64,000 nucleotides of DNA. Origin: an uncultured Marinobacter sp. (lineage in GTDB: Bacteria > Pseudomonadota > Gammaproteobacteria > Pseudomonadales > Oleiphilaceae). The notes under the pieces are model-generated. The model was not told where the DNA came from. It was given only the letters and a program-made list of their open reading frames with translations, and searched no databases. Of this stretch, positions 39,558 through 48,451 are shown piece by piece (the stretch's first letter is position 1; every line of letters begins with the position of its first letter). The DNA lies in contig NZ_CANLBK010000005.1 of assembly GCF_947488835.1 (NCBI RefSeq), forward strand, positions 124,001-188,000, read 5' to 3'. The translations under genes and the position numbers were made by a program.

Positions 39558-40682
39558 ATGCTCAAACGCCCTTATGCCATGCTTTCAAAGGCAGCTGCGC
39601 TTGCCTGTCTGTGGCCAACACTGGCGGTTGCACAGGGGGATTCGCACGCTGGAGAACACGGGCTTTCCTCCCCGAAAGACTGCGCGCTGATAAACGAAGG
39701 CGTGCCGCGCCTAGCCTGTTACGACTCGTTCAATAATCCCAAAATGGCACGAGACACGGCACCGGAGCAACAGGTTGAGGAAGCCGAGGAGGCCGCTGAC
39801 AATTTAGCGCCTGACCGTCAGAATCTGGAGAATACGGGTACAGCATCAGACGAAGATGACCCTGACCGAAACGTAATGGGCAACATGGTGGATCGCAGCG
39901 TTAATGCAGAAAAAGCGCTGTTTTCCTTTTCAGGCAGTTTTATCAGCCACCGCCCCTCTTATATCCTCCCGGTTACCTGGATGGATGACACCAACCAAAC
40001 ACCAACCAGCCCCAGACTGGGGACGACAGGTTACGATTACGAACTCGAAAATGAGGAAGCCAAGTATCAAATAAGTTTCAAGGTTCCTTTGCTGACGGGC
40101 TGGCTGGAGGACCGCACGACGTTATGGTTCGGTTATACACAGCGTTCTTTCTGGCAGGTGTATAACAAGGATGATTCTGCGCCGTTCCGGGAGACCAACT
40201 ATGAGCCGGAGGTTTTTTTGCGGCATCAAACCAACTGGAATCTGGGAGCGGTAACCCTGAGTGGTGTGACGATTGGGATGAATCACCAGTCTAATGGGCA
40301 GTCGGAGCCCCGTTCACGGAGTTGGAACAGGGTGAAAGCCAGCGCCGGCTTTACGAGTGGGCGCTGGCTATTTGTTGTTGAGCCCTGGTATCGGATTCCT
40401 GAAGACAGTAAAGATGATAATGAGGATATCGAGCGGTATCTTGGGCATGCGAACTACGGCGTGATTTATAAGCTTGCCGAGGATCGGACATTCTCTTTGA
40501 ATCTGATGAACAATTTGCGTTCGGATAATCGTACGTCGGTGGAGTTTGGTTATAGCTTTCCGTTGGGGGGTACGATTAAGGGGTTCTTCCAGTATTACAA
40601 TGGGTATGGGGAGAGTCTGATTGACTACAATCATCGGATTGAGCGGTTTGGGCTTGGGATTATGCTGAACGATTGGCTTTGA
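39558..40682 (+). CDS. pldA: Outer-membrane phospholipase A
   Basis: A 374-residue protein: signal peptide ending near LAVA, an acidic linker (65-115), then a 12-strand barrel domain. FRETNYEPEVFL (210-221) and GMNHQSNGQS are the PldA signatures, with catalytic H243 and S245 and N246-G247. The enzyme hydrolyses phospholipids that reach the outer leaflet. The ATG at 39558 follows AGAGA; the open frame to the left overlaps the previous gene and is not real. The last 450 bp become strongly G/T-rich on the coding strand, ending at hairpin element C. Confidence 0.9.
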   Translation: MLKRPYAMLSKAAALACLWPTLAVAQGDSHAGEHGLSSPKDCALINEGVPRLACYDSFNNPKMARDTAPEQQVEEAEEAADNLAPDRQNLENTGTASDEDDPDRNVMGNMVDRSVNAEKALFSFSGSFISHRPSYILPVTWMDDTNQTPTSPRLGTTGYDYELENEEAKYQISFKVPLLTGWLEDRTTLWFGYTQRSFWQVYNKDDSAPFRETNYEPEVFLRHQTNWNLGAVTLSGVTIGMNHQSNGQSEPRSRSWNRVKASAGFTSGRWLFVVEPWYRIPEDSKDDNEDIERYLGHANYGVIYKLAEDRTFSLNLMNNLRSDNRTSVEFGYSFPLGGTIKGFFQYYNGYGESLIDYNHRIERFGLGIMLNDWL

Positions 40683-40704
40683 GTTTGGTGCCTGGCCGGG
40701 CTGC

Positions 40705-40801
40705 CGGTGGGGCGGCGGTCGGAAACACGCTGTGGATACGTCCGTGTACGCTTGGCTACGCCATCCATGGCTTCGCACAGTTTCCGACCGCCGCCCCACC
40801 G
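40705..40801. repeat. Long hairpin element, copy C (22-bp arms, 53-nt core)
   Basis: Perfect 22-bp arms (40705-40726 and 40780-40801; CGGTGGGGCGGCGG...) flank a 53-nt core (40727-40779) that differs from copy B at only four positions. The arm sequences are unlike those of A and B. It sits 22 bp past the pldA stop and 64 bp past the stop of the convergent manB gene. No T-run follows. Confidence 0.9.
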
Positions 40802-40865
40802 ACATCCCAGCGCTAGATCAGGTGGCCGACCTAGCTTCCACTCACGGCCACTTAATCAATCGCAA

Positions 40866-42218
40866 CTACTTATTCAACCGCTCCATTTCTGCAAGCAGCT
40901 CTTCAGTTTTAGCCTTCATCAGTGGTATGTCAGCACGGGATTCCACGTTCAAGCGAACGACGGGCTCGGTGTTGGACATGCGCAGGTTGAAGCGCCAGTT
41001 GTCGAATTCCACGCTTAAGCCATCTACATAGCTCACGCTCTTTGCGTCGGCGCCGTATTTTTCTTCAATCGCAGCGATGACCTTAGGGGGGTTATCGATG
41101 GTGCGGTTGATTTCGCCGCTGGCCGGGTAGGCTTCGATTCGGGCGTCGATGAGGGATGAGAACGGCTTACCGGACTGGCACAGGCGTTCGGCGAGCAGCA
41201 ACCAGGGAATCATGCCGCTGTCGCAGTATGCGAAGTCGCGGAAGTAGTGGTGGGCGCTCATTTCCCCGCCGTATACGGCGTCTTCGTCGCGCATGCGCTG
41301 TTTGATGAAGGCGTGGCCGGTTTTGCTTTCGATGGCTTTGCCGCCTGCAGCCTCTACCAGATCCAGGGTGTTCCAGATCAGCCTTGGGTCGTGGATGACT
41401 TTGCCGGGGCCAGTTTTGCGCAGGAACTGATCTGCCAGCAGGCCAACGATGTAGTAGCCTTCAATGAAGCGGCCGTTTTCGTCGAAGAAGAAGCAGCGGT
41501 CGAAATCGCCGTCCCAGGCGATGCCCATGGCGGCACCGTGCTCGATGACGGCGTCGGCTGTGGCCGCGCGGTTTTCTTCGAGGATGGGATTGGGTACGCC
41601 GTTAGGGAAGTTGCCGTCTGGCTGGTGGTGAACTTTGATGAACTCAAAAGGCAGATGCTTTTCGAGTTGGTCGATCACCAGGCCAGCGCCACCATTGCCG
41701 GCGTTAACGACAATTTTCATGGGCTTCAGGGCAGCCGCGTCTACATAACCCAAAAGATGATCTATGTAGGCACTGGTGACTTCCAGTGGCTCATAACGCC
41801 CTTGCACCCGCGCATCCCCAAAGGGCTCTCGCACTCTGTCGCGGATGTCGTTCAGACCATTGTCAGAGCTGATAGGGCGGGATCCCGGCCCAACCATTTT
41901 CATTCCGTTGTGGTTTTTGGGGTTGTGGCTGGCAGTCACCATAATGCCGCCGTCCATTCCGTAATGGTTGGTAGCAAAGTACACATGCTCTGTGCCGCAC
42001 AAGCCAATATCGAATACATCCGCACCTGCGGCCATCAAGCCCGAGCTCAAGGCTTCAGTGATTTCGTGGCTTGAGAGGCGAATGTCGTATCCGACAATAA
42101 CCTTCCTGGCGCCGGTGATTTCCACGTAGGCTCGCCCGATGCGTTCTGCCAGAACCGGGTTCAACTGCTCTGGAACACTGCCGCGCAGGTCATAGGCTTT
42201 GAAACAGGACAAATCCAT
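40866..42218 (-). CDS. manB: Phosphomannomutase (CpsG/ManB type)
   Basis: A 450-residue alpha-D-phosphohexomutase. The start MDLSCFKAYDLRG, the phosphoserine loop VTASHNPKNHNGMK (S near 97), the metal site DGDFDRCFF, the sugar loop GGEMSAHHYFRDFAYCDSG and the C-terminal phosphate site LRMSNTEPVVRLN are all present. It interconverts mannose-6-P and mannose-1-P for GDP-mannose and surface sugars. It is closer in layout to enterobacterial CpsG than to the dual-function AlgC; this is a judgement by eye. It lies 8 bp after bfr, an unexpected operon partner. Confidence 0.92.
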   Translation of the reverse strand: MDLSCFKAYDLRGSVPEQLNPVLAERIGRAYVEITGARKVIVGYDIRLSSHEITEALSSGLMAAGADVFDIGLCGTEHVYFATNHYGMDGGIMVTASHNPKNHNGMKMVGPGSRPISSDNGLNDIRDRVREPFGDARVQGRYEPLEVTSAYIDHLLGYVDAAALKPMKIVVNAGNGGAGLVIDQLEKHLPFEFIKVHHQPDGNFPNGVPNPILEENRAATADAVIEHGAAMGIAWDGDFDRCFFFDENGRFIEGYYIVGLLADQFLRKTGPGKVIHDPRLIWNTLDLVEAAGGKAIESKTGHAFIKQRMRDEDAVYGGEMSAHHYFRDFAYCDSGMIPWLLLAERLCQSGKPFSSLIDARIEAYPASGEINRTIDNPPKVIAAIEEKYGADAKSVSYVDGLSVEFDNWRFNLRMSNTEPVVRLNVESRADIPLMKAKTEELLAEMERLNK

Positions 42219-42226
42219 TGTCTGGT

Positions 42227-42703
42227 TTACTCCGATGCAGAAGACTGAAGTTGGATATAGTTTTGGATGCCCATCTGGCTGATCATTTCAAGCTGGGTTT
42301 CCAGCCAGTCGATGTGTTCTTCTTCACTATCGAGGATGCTGCGGAACAACTCGCGACTGGTGAAGTCCTGCACTTCTTCGCAGTAGATAATGGCTTCTTT
42401 CAGATCCACATGGGCGATGTGTTCAATTTTGAGGTCGCAGGCGATCATTTCCTCAACGTTCTCGCCAATCATCAGCTTGTTCAGATCTTGCAGGTTGGGC
42501 AGGCCTTCCAGGAACAGGATGCGCTCGATCAACTGATCAGCGTGCTTCATCTCATCGATGGACTCTTCGTATTCCTTGGCCGCGAGTTTGGTGATGCCCC
42601 AATCTTTGTACATGCGCGAATGCAGGAAATACTGGTTGATGGCCGTCAGTTCGTTGGCAAGGACTTTGTTCAGATACTGGATGACTTTCTTGTCGCCTTT
42701 CAT
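42227..42703 (-). CDS. bfr: Bacterioferritin
   Basis: A 158-residue iron-storage subunit. All ferroxidase ligands are present: E18, E51, H54, E94, E127 and H130, and M52 is the heme ligand, so this is a catalytically complete heme-binding Bfr. The ATG at 42703 has AAGGAG eight bases upstream; the longer frame is rejected. It is followed after 8 bp by manB and preceded by bfd on the same strand, about 180 bp away. Confidence 0.96.
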   Translation of the reverse strand: MKGDKKVIQYLNKVLANELTAINQYFLHSRMYKDWGITKLAAKEYEESIDEMKHADQLIERILFLEGLPNLQDLNKLMIGENVEEMIACDLKIEHIAHVDLKEAIIYCEEVQDFTSRELFRSILDSEEEHIDWLETQLEMISQMGIQNYIQLQSSASE

Positions 42704-42885
42704 TGCAGCACTCCTTGATCTCAGCCGGCTCATTCTCCCTTCACTGACGAAAGGCCTGCCCGGCTGTTTGATTCAGGTTCGGTGAGCCTTCAACGCTCTG
42801 GTTGACTAACTCTCTCGTCACCCGACAAGGATAGCGCGTTACGGCGCATTACAAAATTGCAGAAAGGAAATAAAGGCCAGTCGGG

Positions 42886-43092
42886 TCAGGCGGGGCTTGC
42901 CAGCATGTTCGCCAGGGCCAGGTAATCCGGTGAGCGGCTTTCTCGCAGTATGCCCCGCGCCATACTGGCGCAACGCCCGCACTGGGTGCCTACGCCAAGC
43001 TCTTTACCAAGCTGACGCATCGAGGAAACACCATTATCTGCGGCTGCTCGGATGTCTCTGTCTGTCACTCCGTGGCATAGGCATACGTACAT
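42886..43092 (-). CDS. bfd: Bacterioferritin-associated ferredoxin
   Basis: A 68-residue 2Fe-2S protein with cysteines C4, C6, C38 and C41 in the Bfd spacing (MYVCLCHGVTD...TQCGRC). Bfd reduces ferric iron in bacterioferritin so that it can be released when iron is short. A near-perfect Fur box lies about 30 bp upstream, which fits its known induction under iron starvation. It precedes bfr on the same strand with its own regulation. Confidence 0.95.
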   Translation of the reverse strand: MYVCLCHGVTDRDIRAAADNGVSSMRQLGKELGVGTQCGRCASMARGILRESRSPDYLALANMLASPA

Positions 43093-43122
43093 AATGCAAT
43101 CTCACCATCAACACTAAAGGTA

Positions 43123-43141
43123 GTGATAATTATTATCATTA
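43123..43141 (-). promoter_or_regulatory. Fur box upstream of bfd
   Basis: GTGATAATTATTATCATTA contains the perfect 7-1-7 palindrome TGATAAT-T-ATTATCA (43124-43138), very close to the Fur consensus. It lies 31-49 bp upstream of the bfd start codon, where bound Fur would block the promoter. Confidence 0.9.
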
Positions 43142-43190
43142 GCATCAAAGATTGCAAGCGTGTTGTGTTAATTTTGTGCAACGGGTTGTT

Positions 43191-44483
43191 TCAGGCTTCG
43201 GCCTCCCGAGTCAGGTTGCGGCACCCTGTGTCGGTTACCACTACGTTGTCTTCTATGCGTATGCCGCCGCACCCCTGCAACTCATCAAGCAACGGCCGGT
43301 TGATGTGGTGCCCGAGTGGGCCAGATAGTAATGGCTCCAGCAAAGACGGTATGAAATACAAGCCTGGTTCGATGGTCACCACCATACCGGGCTCCAATGT
43401 GCGCGTGAGGCGCAGGAAAGGTGCATCGGCAGGGGGCGCTACCGGTTTGCCGGCCACATCGTGCACTTGCACGCCGAGGAAGTGGCCAATGCCATGGGGG
43501 AAAAAGGCCCGGGTAAGGCCTTCAGAAACCAACTCTTCATCGCTCAAGCCGTCCACTATCCCTGCTGCACTCAATAGTGCTGCAATGCCAAAGTGGGTTT
43601 TGCGGTGAATATCCAGGTAATCAACACCCGGGGCAACCATCTTGCAGAGCCTGAACTGCAATTGCTCAAGACCATGCACTAGTGCTGCAAATCGCCCTTC
43701 GCCAACACCCGCGGTGGTACGGGTAACATCGGAACAATAGCCCCGGTAGCGCACCCCGGCATCTATCAACAAGCTGCGGGATTTAACGGGTACTGCCGTA
43801 TCGTAATACTGGTAGTGCAAAGTGCCTGCGTGCTCATTCACTCCAATAATGCTGTTATAGGGCGCCTCAGCTTCACGTTGCTGCGTTGCTCGCTGATAAG
43901 CCAGGTTGATTTCAAATTCACTGGCGCCCGCCAGAAATGCATCGCGAGCAGCATGATGGCCAGCCATTGCCAGTTTGTTCGCCTGGGCCAGGCAGGCTAT
44001 TTCGTAGGCTGTTTTGTGCACCCGCGTTTCGTCCAGCGCTGCACATAGAGAACCGGGGTTTTCATCACCCGGCAAGCCTGCAAACAAAGAGGGATCGCCA
44101 ATAATCGCAAGCTGGCTCATTTCTTTCAGCTCAGGCGCCGACCGGCTTTCATTGAAGCGAAGATCAAACTTTTCCAGCCACGGTTTCTGTGGGATTTCGA
44201 GGCTTGCATGCCAGAAATCCACGGGCTTATGCAGAGAGAGCACTGGTTTTTTTCCTTTACGAATCAGTAGCCAGGCATGTTCAAAACCCGTGAGCCCTGT
44301 CCAGTGAAGAAAAGGTCCGTAACCTTGGAACTGCCAGGCCTGATCATCACCGTAGCGCATGGGGGCAGCACCGGAACTGATCAGCAGGCCGTCATAACCG
44401 TGATCCTCCAGAACCTGTTCATAGCGCTTCTGCAGAATACCCACGTGATCAATCTGAAGAGATAGCAGGTCGGTTTCAGGCAT
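43191..44483 (-). CDS. pepQ: Xaa-Pro dipeptidase (PepQ/prolidase, M24B)
   Basis: A 430-residue metallopeptidase. The pita-bread fold shows the five metal ligands in order: the two aspartates in LLIDAGVRYRGYCSDVTRT, H in HGIGHFLGVQVHDVAG, E in VVTIEPGLY and E in GGIRIEDNVVV. It cleaves dipeptides ending in proline. Marine relatives of PepQ (OPAA type) also hydrolyse organophosphates; that is only a family note. Its start overlaps the stop of the LysR gene by 8 bp, so the two are translationally coupled, and a peptide importer operon lies immediately upstream. Confidence 0.9.
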   Translation of the reverse strand: MPETDLLSLQIDHVGILQKRYEQVLEDHGYDGLLISSGAAPMRYGDDQAWQFQGYGPFLHWTGLTGFEHAWLLIRKGKKPVLSLHKPVDFWHASLEIPQKPWLEKFDLRFNESRSAPELKEMSQLAIIGDPSLFAGLPGDENPGSLCAALDETRVHKTAYEIACLAQANKLAMAGHHAARDAFLAGASEFEINLAYQRATQQREAEAPYNSIIGVNEHAGTLHYQYYDTAVPVKSRSLLIDAGVRYRGYCSDVTRTTAGVGEGRFAALVHGLEQLQFRLCKMVAPGVDYLDIHRKTHFGIAALLSAAGIVDGLSDEELVSEGLTRAFFPHGIGHFLGVQVHDVAGKPVAPPADAPFLRLTRTLEPGMVVTIEPGLYFIPSLLEPLLSGPLGHHINRPLLDELQGCGGIRIEDNVVVTDTGCRNLTREAEA

Positions 44484-45390
44484 GTTGGTTATCCAGTGTT
44501 TTCCAGAGGGTTAAAAGGTCTTCTGAACGAGGTTCCCGCAACCGGATCAAACGAATCTCCAGCGGCACATCCCAGCGTTCGTCGCCGGCTCGGGTCAAAC
44601 TGCCGAACTGCTCGCTCTTTTCTGTCATTCGACTGGGCAGCCACCCCATACCAAAGCCCTGTTTCACGAGTGCTTTGATACTGGCCGATTGAGTGTTCTC
44701 ATTCAGCGGCAGCAGGTTTACGGATTGTTCGCAGCGTGACAGATGCGCCTCAATGGCAGATTGCAAAAAACCCCGTGAGTGATAGGCAATCAGCGGTACG
44801 GTTTGGCCTGTGGCCCCCGGCAAGGAGAATCGGGGCTCACCGTTTTCTGCCACAACACTGACGGGGACCAATGACTCATTGGCCAGGGTGATAGATTCAT
44901 ACTCACCACGACTCAACCGGCCACCCCAAGGCAAATCCTGATGCCAATAACACAGCACCAGATCACATTCTCCACTATCCAGAGCATCCAGAAACTGCTC
45001 CCCGATCCAGCTGGTCGCCTGCAGGTTCAGCTGAAGCCTGTCTGCTACGCCCGCTTCACTGGCCCAGCTCTGGTAAAAGTGAGAAAACAGTCCCTGAGTT
45101 GAGCCCACACTGATTCGCGCAGAGACTTCTGCCTCCATACTGGCAATCTGCCCCCGAACGTCCCGAACGTCCCGAGTCGTTCGCTGGCAAAGCTCTAAAA
45201 ACATCTCCCCGGCAGGTGTCAGAGACAAGGGCAATGTCTGCCGGTTAACCAGCGTGGCACCCATGGCCTCTTCAAGCAGTTTGATTCGGCGACTGAACGT
45301 GGGCTGACTTACGTGCTGCAGCTCAGCGGCACGGGAAAAATGGCGCGCACGGGCCAGCACCATGAAGTCTTCCAGCCAACGTATTTCCAT
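44476..45390 (-). CDS. LysR-family transcriptional regulator
   Basis: A 304-residue regulator with an N-terminal winged helix-turn-helix (MEIRWLEDFMVLARARHFSRAAELQHVSQPTFSRRIKLLEE, residues 1-42) and a periplasmic-binding-like effector domain. The ATG at 45390 has GGGGAG six bases upstream; the longer frame is not needed. Unlike most LysR genes it is not divergent from its likely target: it overlaps pepQ on the same strand. The effector is unknown; a peptide or amino acid is plausible from its neighbours. Confidence 0.9.
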   Translation of the reverse strand: MEIRWLEDFMVLARARHFSRAAELQHVSQPTFSRRIKLLEEAMGATLVNRQTLPLSLTPAGEMFLELCQRTTRDVRDVRGQIASMEAEVSARISVGSTQGLFSHFYQSWASEAGVADRLQLNLQATSWIGEQFLDALDSGECDLVLCYWHQDLPWGGRLSRGEYESITLANESLVPVSVVAENGEPRFSLPGATGQTVPLIAYHSRGFLQSAIEAHLSRCEQSVNLLPLNENTQSASIKALVKQGFGMGWLPSRMTEKSEQFGSLTRAGDERWDVPLEIRLIRLREPRSEDLLTLWKTLDNQHA

Positions 45391-45498
45391 GGGCTCCCCA
45401 GCGAATGACAGGTAAGTGTGCAGTAGGCGATTTCGATTAAGGCTCAATCATTGGGCGCATCATAGCCTATAGCTACCGCACACTTAAAACCTGCTCGC

Positions 45499-46509
45499 TT
45501 ACAGCCGCCCTTCCTCCACCGCATGGCAAGCTACTTGTGTGCCGCTATCCGTAGTGATCAATTGGGGTATTTGCTGGCGGCAGCGGTCATTGGCGTAGGG
45601 GCAACGACCATGAAACACACAGCCAGAAGGCAAGTTCACTGGCGTTGGCACTTCACCTTGCAGGCGAATGTAATTAGGCCTGTCGTCTTCCAGCTTGGGT
45701 ATAGCCGAAAGCAACGCCTGGGTGTATGGGTGCCGGGGTTCGGCAAACAGAGTTTTTGTTTCTGCAAGTTCGCACACTCGCCCGAGATACATCACCGCCA
45801 CACGGGTGCCGAAGTGCTCTACCACGGCCAGATCGTGGGTGATGAACAGATACGTCAGATTGCGGGTTTCCTGCGCCTCCATCAGCAGGTTCAGCACCTG
45901 AGCCTGAATGGATACGTCCAAAGCCGAAATAGGCTCATCCGCCACAATAAACTCAGGGTCTACCGCCAGAGCACGGGCAATGGCTATACGCTGACGCTGA
46001 CCGCCGGAGAATTCGTGGCCAAACCGGCTACCCCAATCCGGGTCGATACCCACAGATGCCATAACCTCCTGCACCTTGCCGCGCACCTCATCTCGGGACA
46101 GCTCAGGACGATGGAAATGGATTGGCTCTTCCAACGTTTGCTGAATCGTCATGCGGGGATTCAGGGAGGCATAGGGGTTCTGGAAGATCATCTGCATTTT
46201 GCGGCGGTACGGCAGTACATCCCGGCCTTTGAGGTTGTCGATACGCTGGCCGTCGTAATGAACTTCGCCTGCGCTGGGTGATAACAACCCCATAACCGTT
46301 CGGGCAACCGTAGACTTGCCGCAGCCGGATTCACCCACCACACACAAAGCCTCACCTTTGTGCACCTGCAGATCCACACCGTTAATGGCATGAACGGCTT
46401 CCTGCTTGCGCTGGAATCGGCCGCCCTTGAAGGTTATCTGCTCGAGCAGGCTGCCAGACAAATCAAACCGTTTTTCCAGCCCGCGAATTTCTACCAACGG
46501 GGAGGTCAT
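45499..46509 (-). CDS. dppF: Peptide ABC importer ATPase (DppF/OppF type)
   Basis: A 336-residue ATPase with Walker A GESGCGKST (near 58), signature SGGQRQRIAIARAL, Walker B FIVADEPISALD and the C-terminal oligopeptide domain (HPYTQALLSAIPKLE... GCVFHGRCPYA). The cysteines of that domain may hold an Fe-S cluster as proposed for the family. It is the last gene of the five-gene operon and overlaps dppD by four bases. DppF type is chosen because the protein is smaller and less divergent than OppF; the substrate is not proven. Confidence 0.93.
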   Translation of the reverse strand: MTSPLVEIRGLEKRFDLSGSLLEQITFKGGRFQRKQEAVHAINGVDLQVHKGEALCVVGESGCGKSTVARTVMGLLSPSAGEVHYDGQRIDNLKGRDVLPYRRKMQMIFQNPYASLNPRMTIQQTLEEPIHFHRPELSRDEVRGKVQEVMASVGIDPDWGSRFGHEFSGGQRQRIAIARALAVDPEFIVADEPISALDVSIQAQVLNLLMEAQETRNLTYLFITHDLAVVEHFGTRVAVMYLGRVCELAETKTLFAEPRHPYTQALLSAIPKLEDDRPNYIRLQGEVPTPVNLPSGCVFHGRCPYANDRCRQQIPQLITTDSGTQVACHAVEEGRL

Positions 46510-47516
46510 GATCCGGCCTCCTGCATGCGTTTCTCCTGCTCAATCAGATTGCTGACTTCGTAACACGCCACATCCACATTCCCCGATCGCACATACTCCG
46601 GCATGGTTTGCCGGCACTGGTCGGTTGCAAAATCACAGCGCGGGTGGAAGGGACAGCCAGTAGGTACGTTTTTAAGAGAGGGCATGGAACCGGGAATCTG
46701 GAATAAACGCGCACCTGGCTCGCCCATCTGCGGCAACGCATTAATCAGCCCTTGAGTGTAGGGATGCTGGGCGTCGTTAATAATTTCCCGCGTGGGGCCT
46801 TGTTCAATAATGCGCCCGGAATACATCACCAACATGCGCTGGGTGACTTGGGAAACAACACCCAAATCGTGAGTAATCAGCATCAGCGCCACATTTTCCT
46901 GTTCACACAAATCCAGCAGCAGCGCCATGATTTCCGCCTGAATGGTCACATCCAGTGCGGTAGTGGGCTCATCAGCCACGATAATTTCCGGGTCGAGCAG
47001 CAAGGCGATGGCAATGATCACACGCTGGCGCATACCGCCCGATAACTCGTGAGGGTACTGGTCGAGACGCTTTTCCGGCGAGGGGATCTGCACCTTGCGC
47101 AGCTTATCCAGTGCTATATCCCGCGCTGCCTTGGTGCTGATTCGGCGATGCGCCTTGATAGCTTCAACCATCTGGGTGCCAATGGTCAGCACCGGGTTGA
47201 GCGTCATCATGGGGTCCTGGAAGATCATGGCAATGCGATTGCCACGGATCTTGCGCAGCTCGCGCTCGCTCATGGCCGCCAAGTCCTTGCCTTCCAGCAA
47301 AATCTGCCCGCCAGCAATATAACCGGGGCGGGCAATCAGGTTGAGAATCGAGAAGGCTGCTACGGATTTACCGGCACCAGACTCCCCTACCAACCCTAGC
47401 CGCTCGCCTTTATCGAGGCTGAAACTGATTCCGCGCAGGGCCGTGAGGTCCCCGCCGCGAACGGCAAAGCGAACATCCAGGTTTTTTACTTCCAGCAGTG
47501 GTGTGTCGTTTTTCAT
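46506..47516 (-). CDS. dppD: Peptide ABC importer ATPase (DppD/OppD type)
   Basis: A 336-residue ATPase with Walker [10 protein letters not shown], signature [15 protein letters not shown], Walker [13 protein letters not shown] and the C-terminal block [15 protein letters not shown]...[15 protein letters not shown]. Together with DppF it drives the permease pair DppBC. It overlaps dppF by four bases and starts 2 bp after dppC ends. Confidence 0.94.
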   Translation of the reverse strand: MKNDTPLLEVKNLDVRFAVRGGDLTALRGISFSLDKGERLGLVGESGAGKSVAAFSILNLIARPGYIAGGQILLEGKDLAAMSERELRKIRGNRIAMIFQDPMMTLNPVLTIGTQMVEAIKAHRRISTKAARDIALDKLRKVQIPSPEKRLDQYPHELSGGMRQRVIIAIALLLDPEIIVADEPTTALDVTIQAEIMALLLDLCEQENVALMLITHDLGVVSQVTQRMLVMYSGRIIEQGPTREIINDAQHPYTQGLINALPQMGEPGARLFQIPGSMPSLKNVPTGCPFHPRCDFATDQCRQTMPEYVRSGNVDVACYEVSNLIEQEKRMQEAGS

Positions 47517-47518
47517 AG

Positions 47519-48451
47519 TTAGCCCTTGTACAGCCGTGGGTTCATAACATCCCGCAACCAGTCACCCAAGAGGTTGATGACCAGCACGAGCACGACCAGC
47601 ACCAGGCCGGGAATCAGAGTTATCCACCAGGAACCGCTTTGAATATAATCAAAGCCGGATTTGATCAGAGAACCCAACGACGGCTGGGTTTCAGGCATAC
47701 CCAAGCCAAGGAACGACAGAGCCGCTTCGGAAATAATCGCGTTAGCAATCTGCACCGTTGCGATAACAAAAATTGGCGACAGCGTGTTGGGCAGAATATG
47801 ACGGAACATGATGCGGTTGGTGCGAAAGCCCATCACCTTGGCCGCATCCACGTACTCTTTCTTTTTCTCCGCCAGCACAGACGCCCGAACGGTTCGGGCA
47901 ATTTGCGGCCATTCAGCTACACCGATAATAAAAATCAGCATGTAAATGGCGATTTCACCAAACATCAGGTTGCCGAAACTGGCCTTGAACACCGCGCCCA
48001 CAATGATGGCAACCATCAGGGTGGAGAAGGAAAGCTGAACATCTGCAATCCGCATCAGGATAGAGTCGACTTTGCCGCCCATGTAGCCCGCCAGCAGGCC
48101 GAACAATATACCCAGCACCGCCTGCAGCACCACCGCGCCAAAGCCGATCAACAAGGACACCCGTGTACCGTAAAGAATGGTAGAGAGCATATCCCTGCCC
48201 TGGGCATCAGTACCCAGAGGGAAGGCCGGATCAGCCCCGGACATACCCACCGGCGGCAGTTCCGAGTTCATGATATCGATCTGCGCCAGGTCGTAAGGAT
48301 TCGTTGGCGCGAACAGTGGCGCGAATACAGCTGCAAACACCATCAAAAGCAAAACGATAAAGCTGGCAATCGCCACCTTGTCGCGCTTGAAGCTGTACCA
48401 AAGGAAGGACTCGCGAAAGCGATTCCAGCGGGAGAGGGTCGCCGTTGTCAT
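47519..48451 (-). CDS. dppC: Peptide ABC importer permease (DppC type)
   Basis: A 310-residue inner-membrane protein with about six helices. The N-terminal OppC_N segment (FKRDKVAIASFIVLLLMVFAAVFAPLFAP) and the EAA loop YVDAAKVMGFRTNRIMFRHILPN are characteristic. It pairs with DppB to form the channel. Its start overlaps the dppB stop by four bases. Confidence 0.95.
   Translation of the reverse strand: MTTATLSRWNRFRESFLWYSFKRDKVAIASFIVLLLMVFAAVFAPLFAPTNPYDLAQIDIMNSELPPVGMSGADPAFPLGTDAQGRDMLSTILYGTRVSLLIGFGAVVLQAVLGILFGLLAGYMGGKVDSILMRIADVQLSFSTLMVAIIVGAVFKASFGNLMFGEIAIYMLIFIIGVAEWPQIARTVRASVLAEKKKEYVDAAKVMGFRTNRIMFRHILPNTLSPIFVIATVQIANAIISEAALSFLGLGMPETQPSLGSLIKSGFDYIQSGSWWITLIPGLVLVVLVLVINLLGDWLRDVMNPRLYKG

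Noticed and set aside
40368..40805. Reading frame running through hairpin copy C and back into pldA
   Set aside because: The frame exists only because the hairpin core lacks stops; similar peptides arise from copy B. They are by-products of the repeat.
41247..42074. 275-codon open frame antisense to manB
   Set aside because: This is a shadow of the manB codon pattern; manB carries all catalytic motifs.
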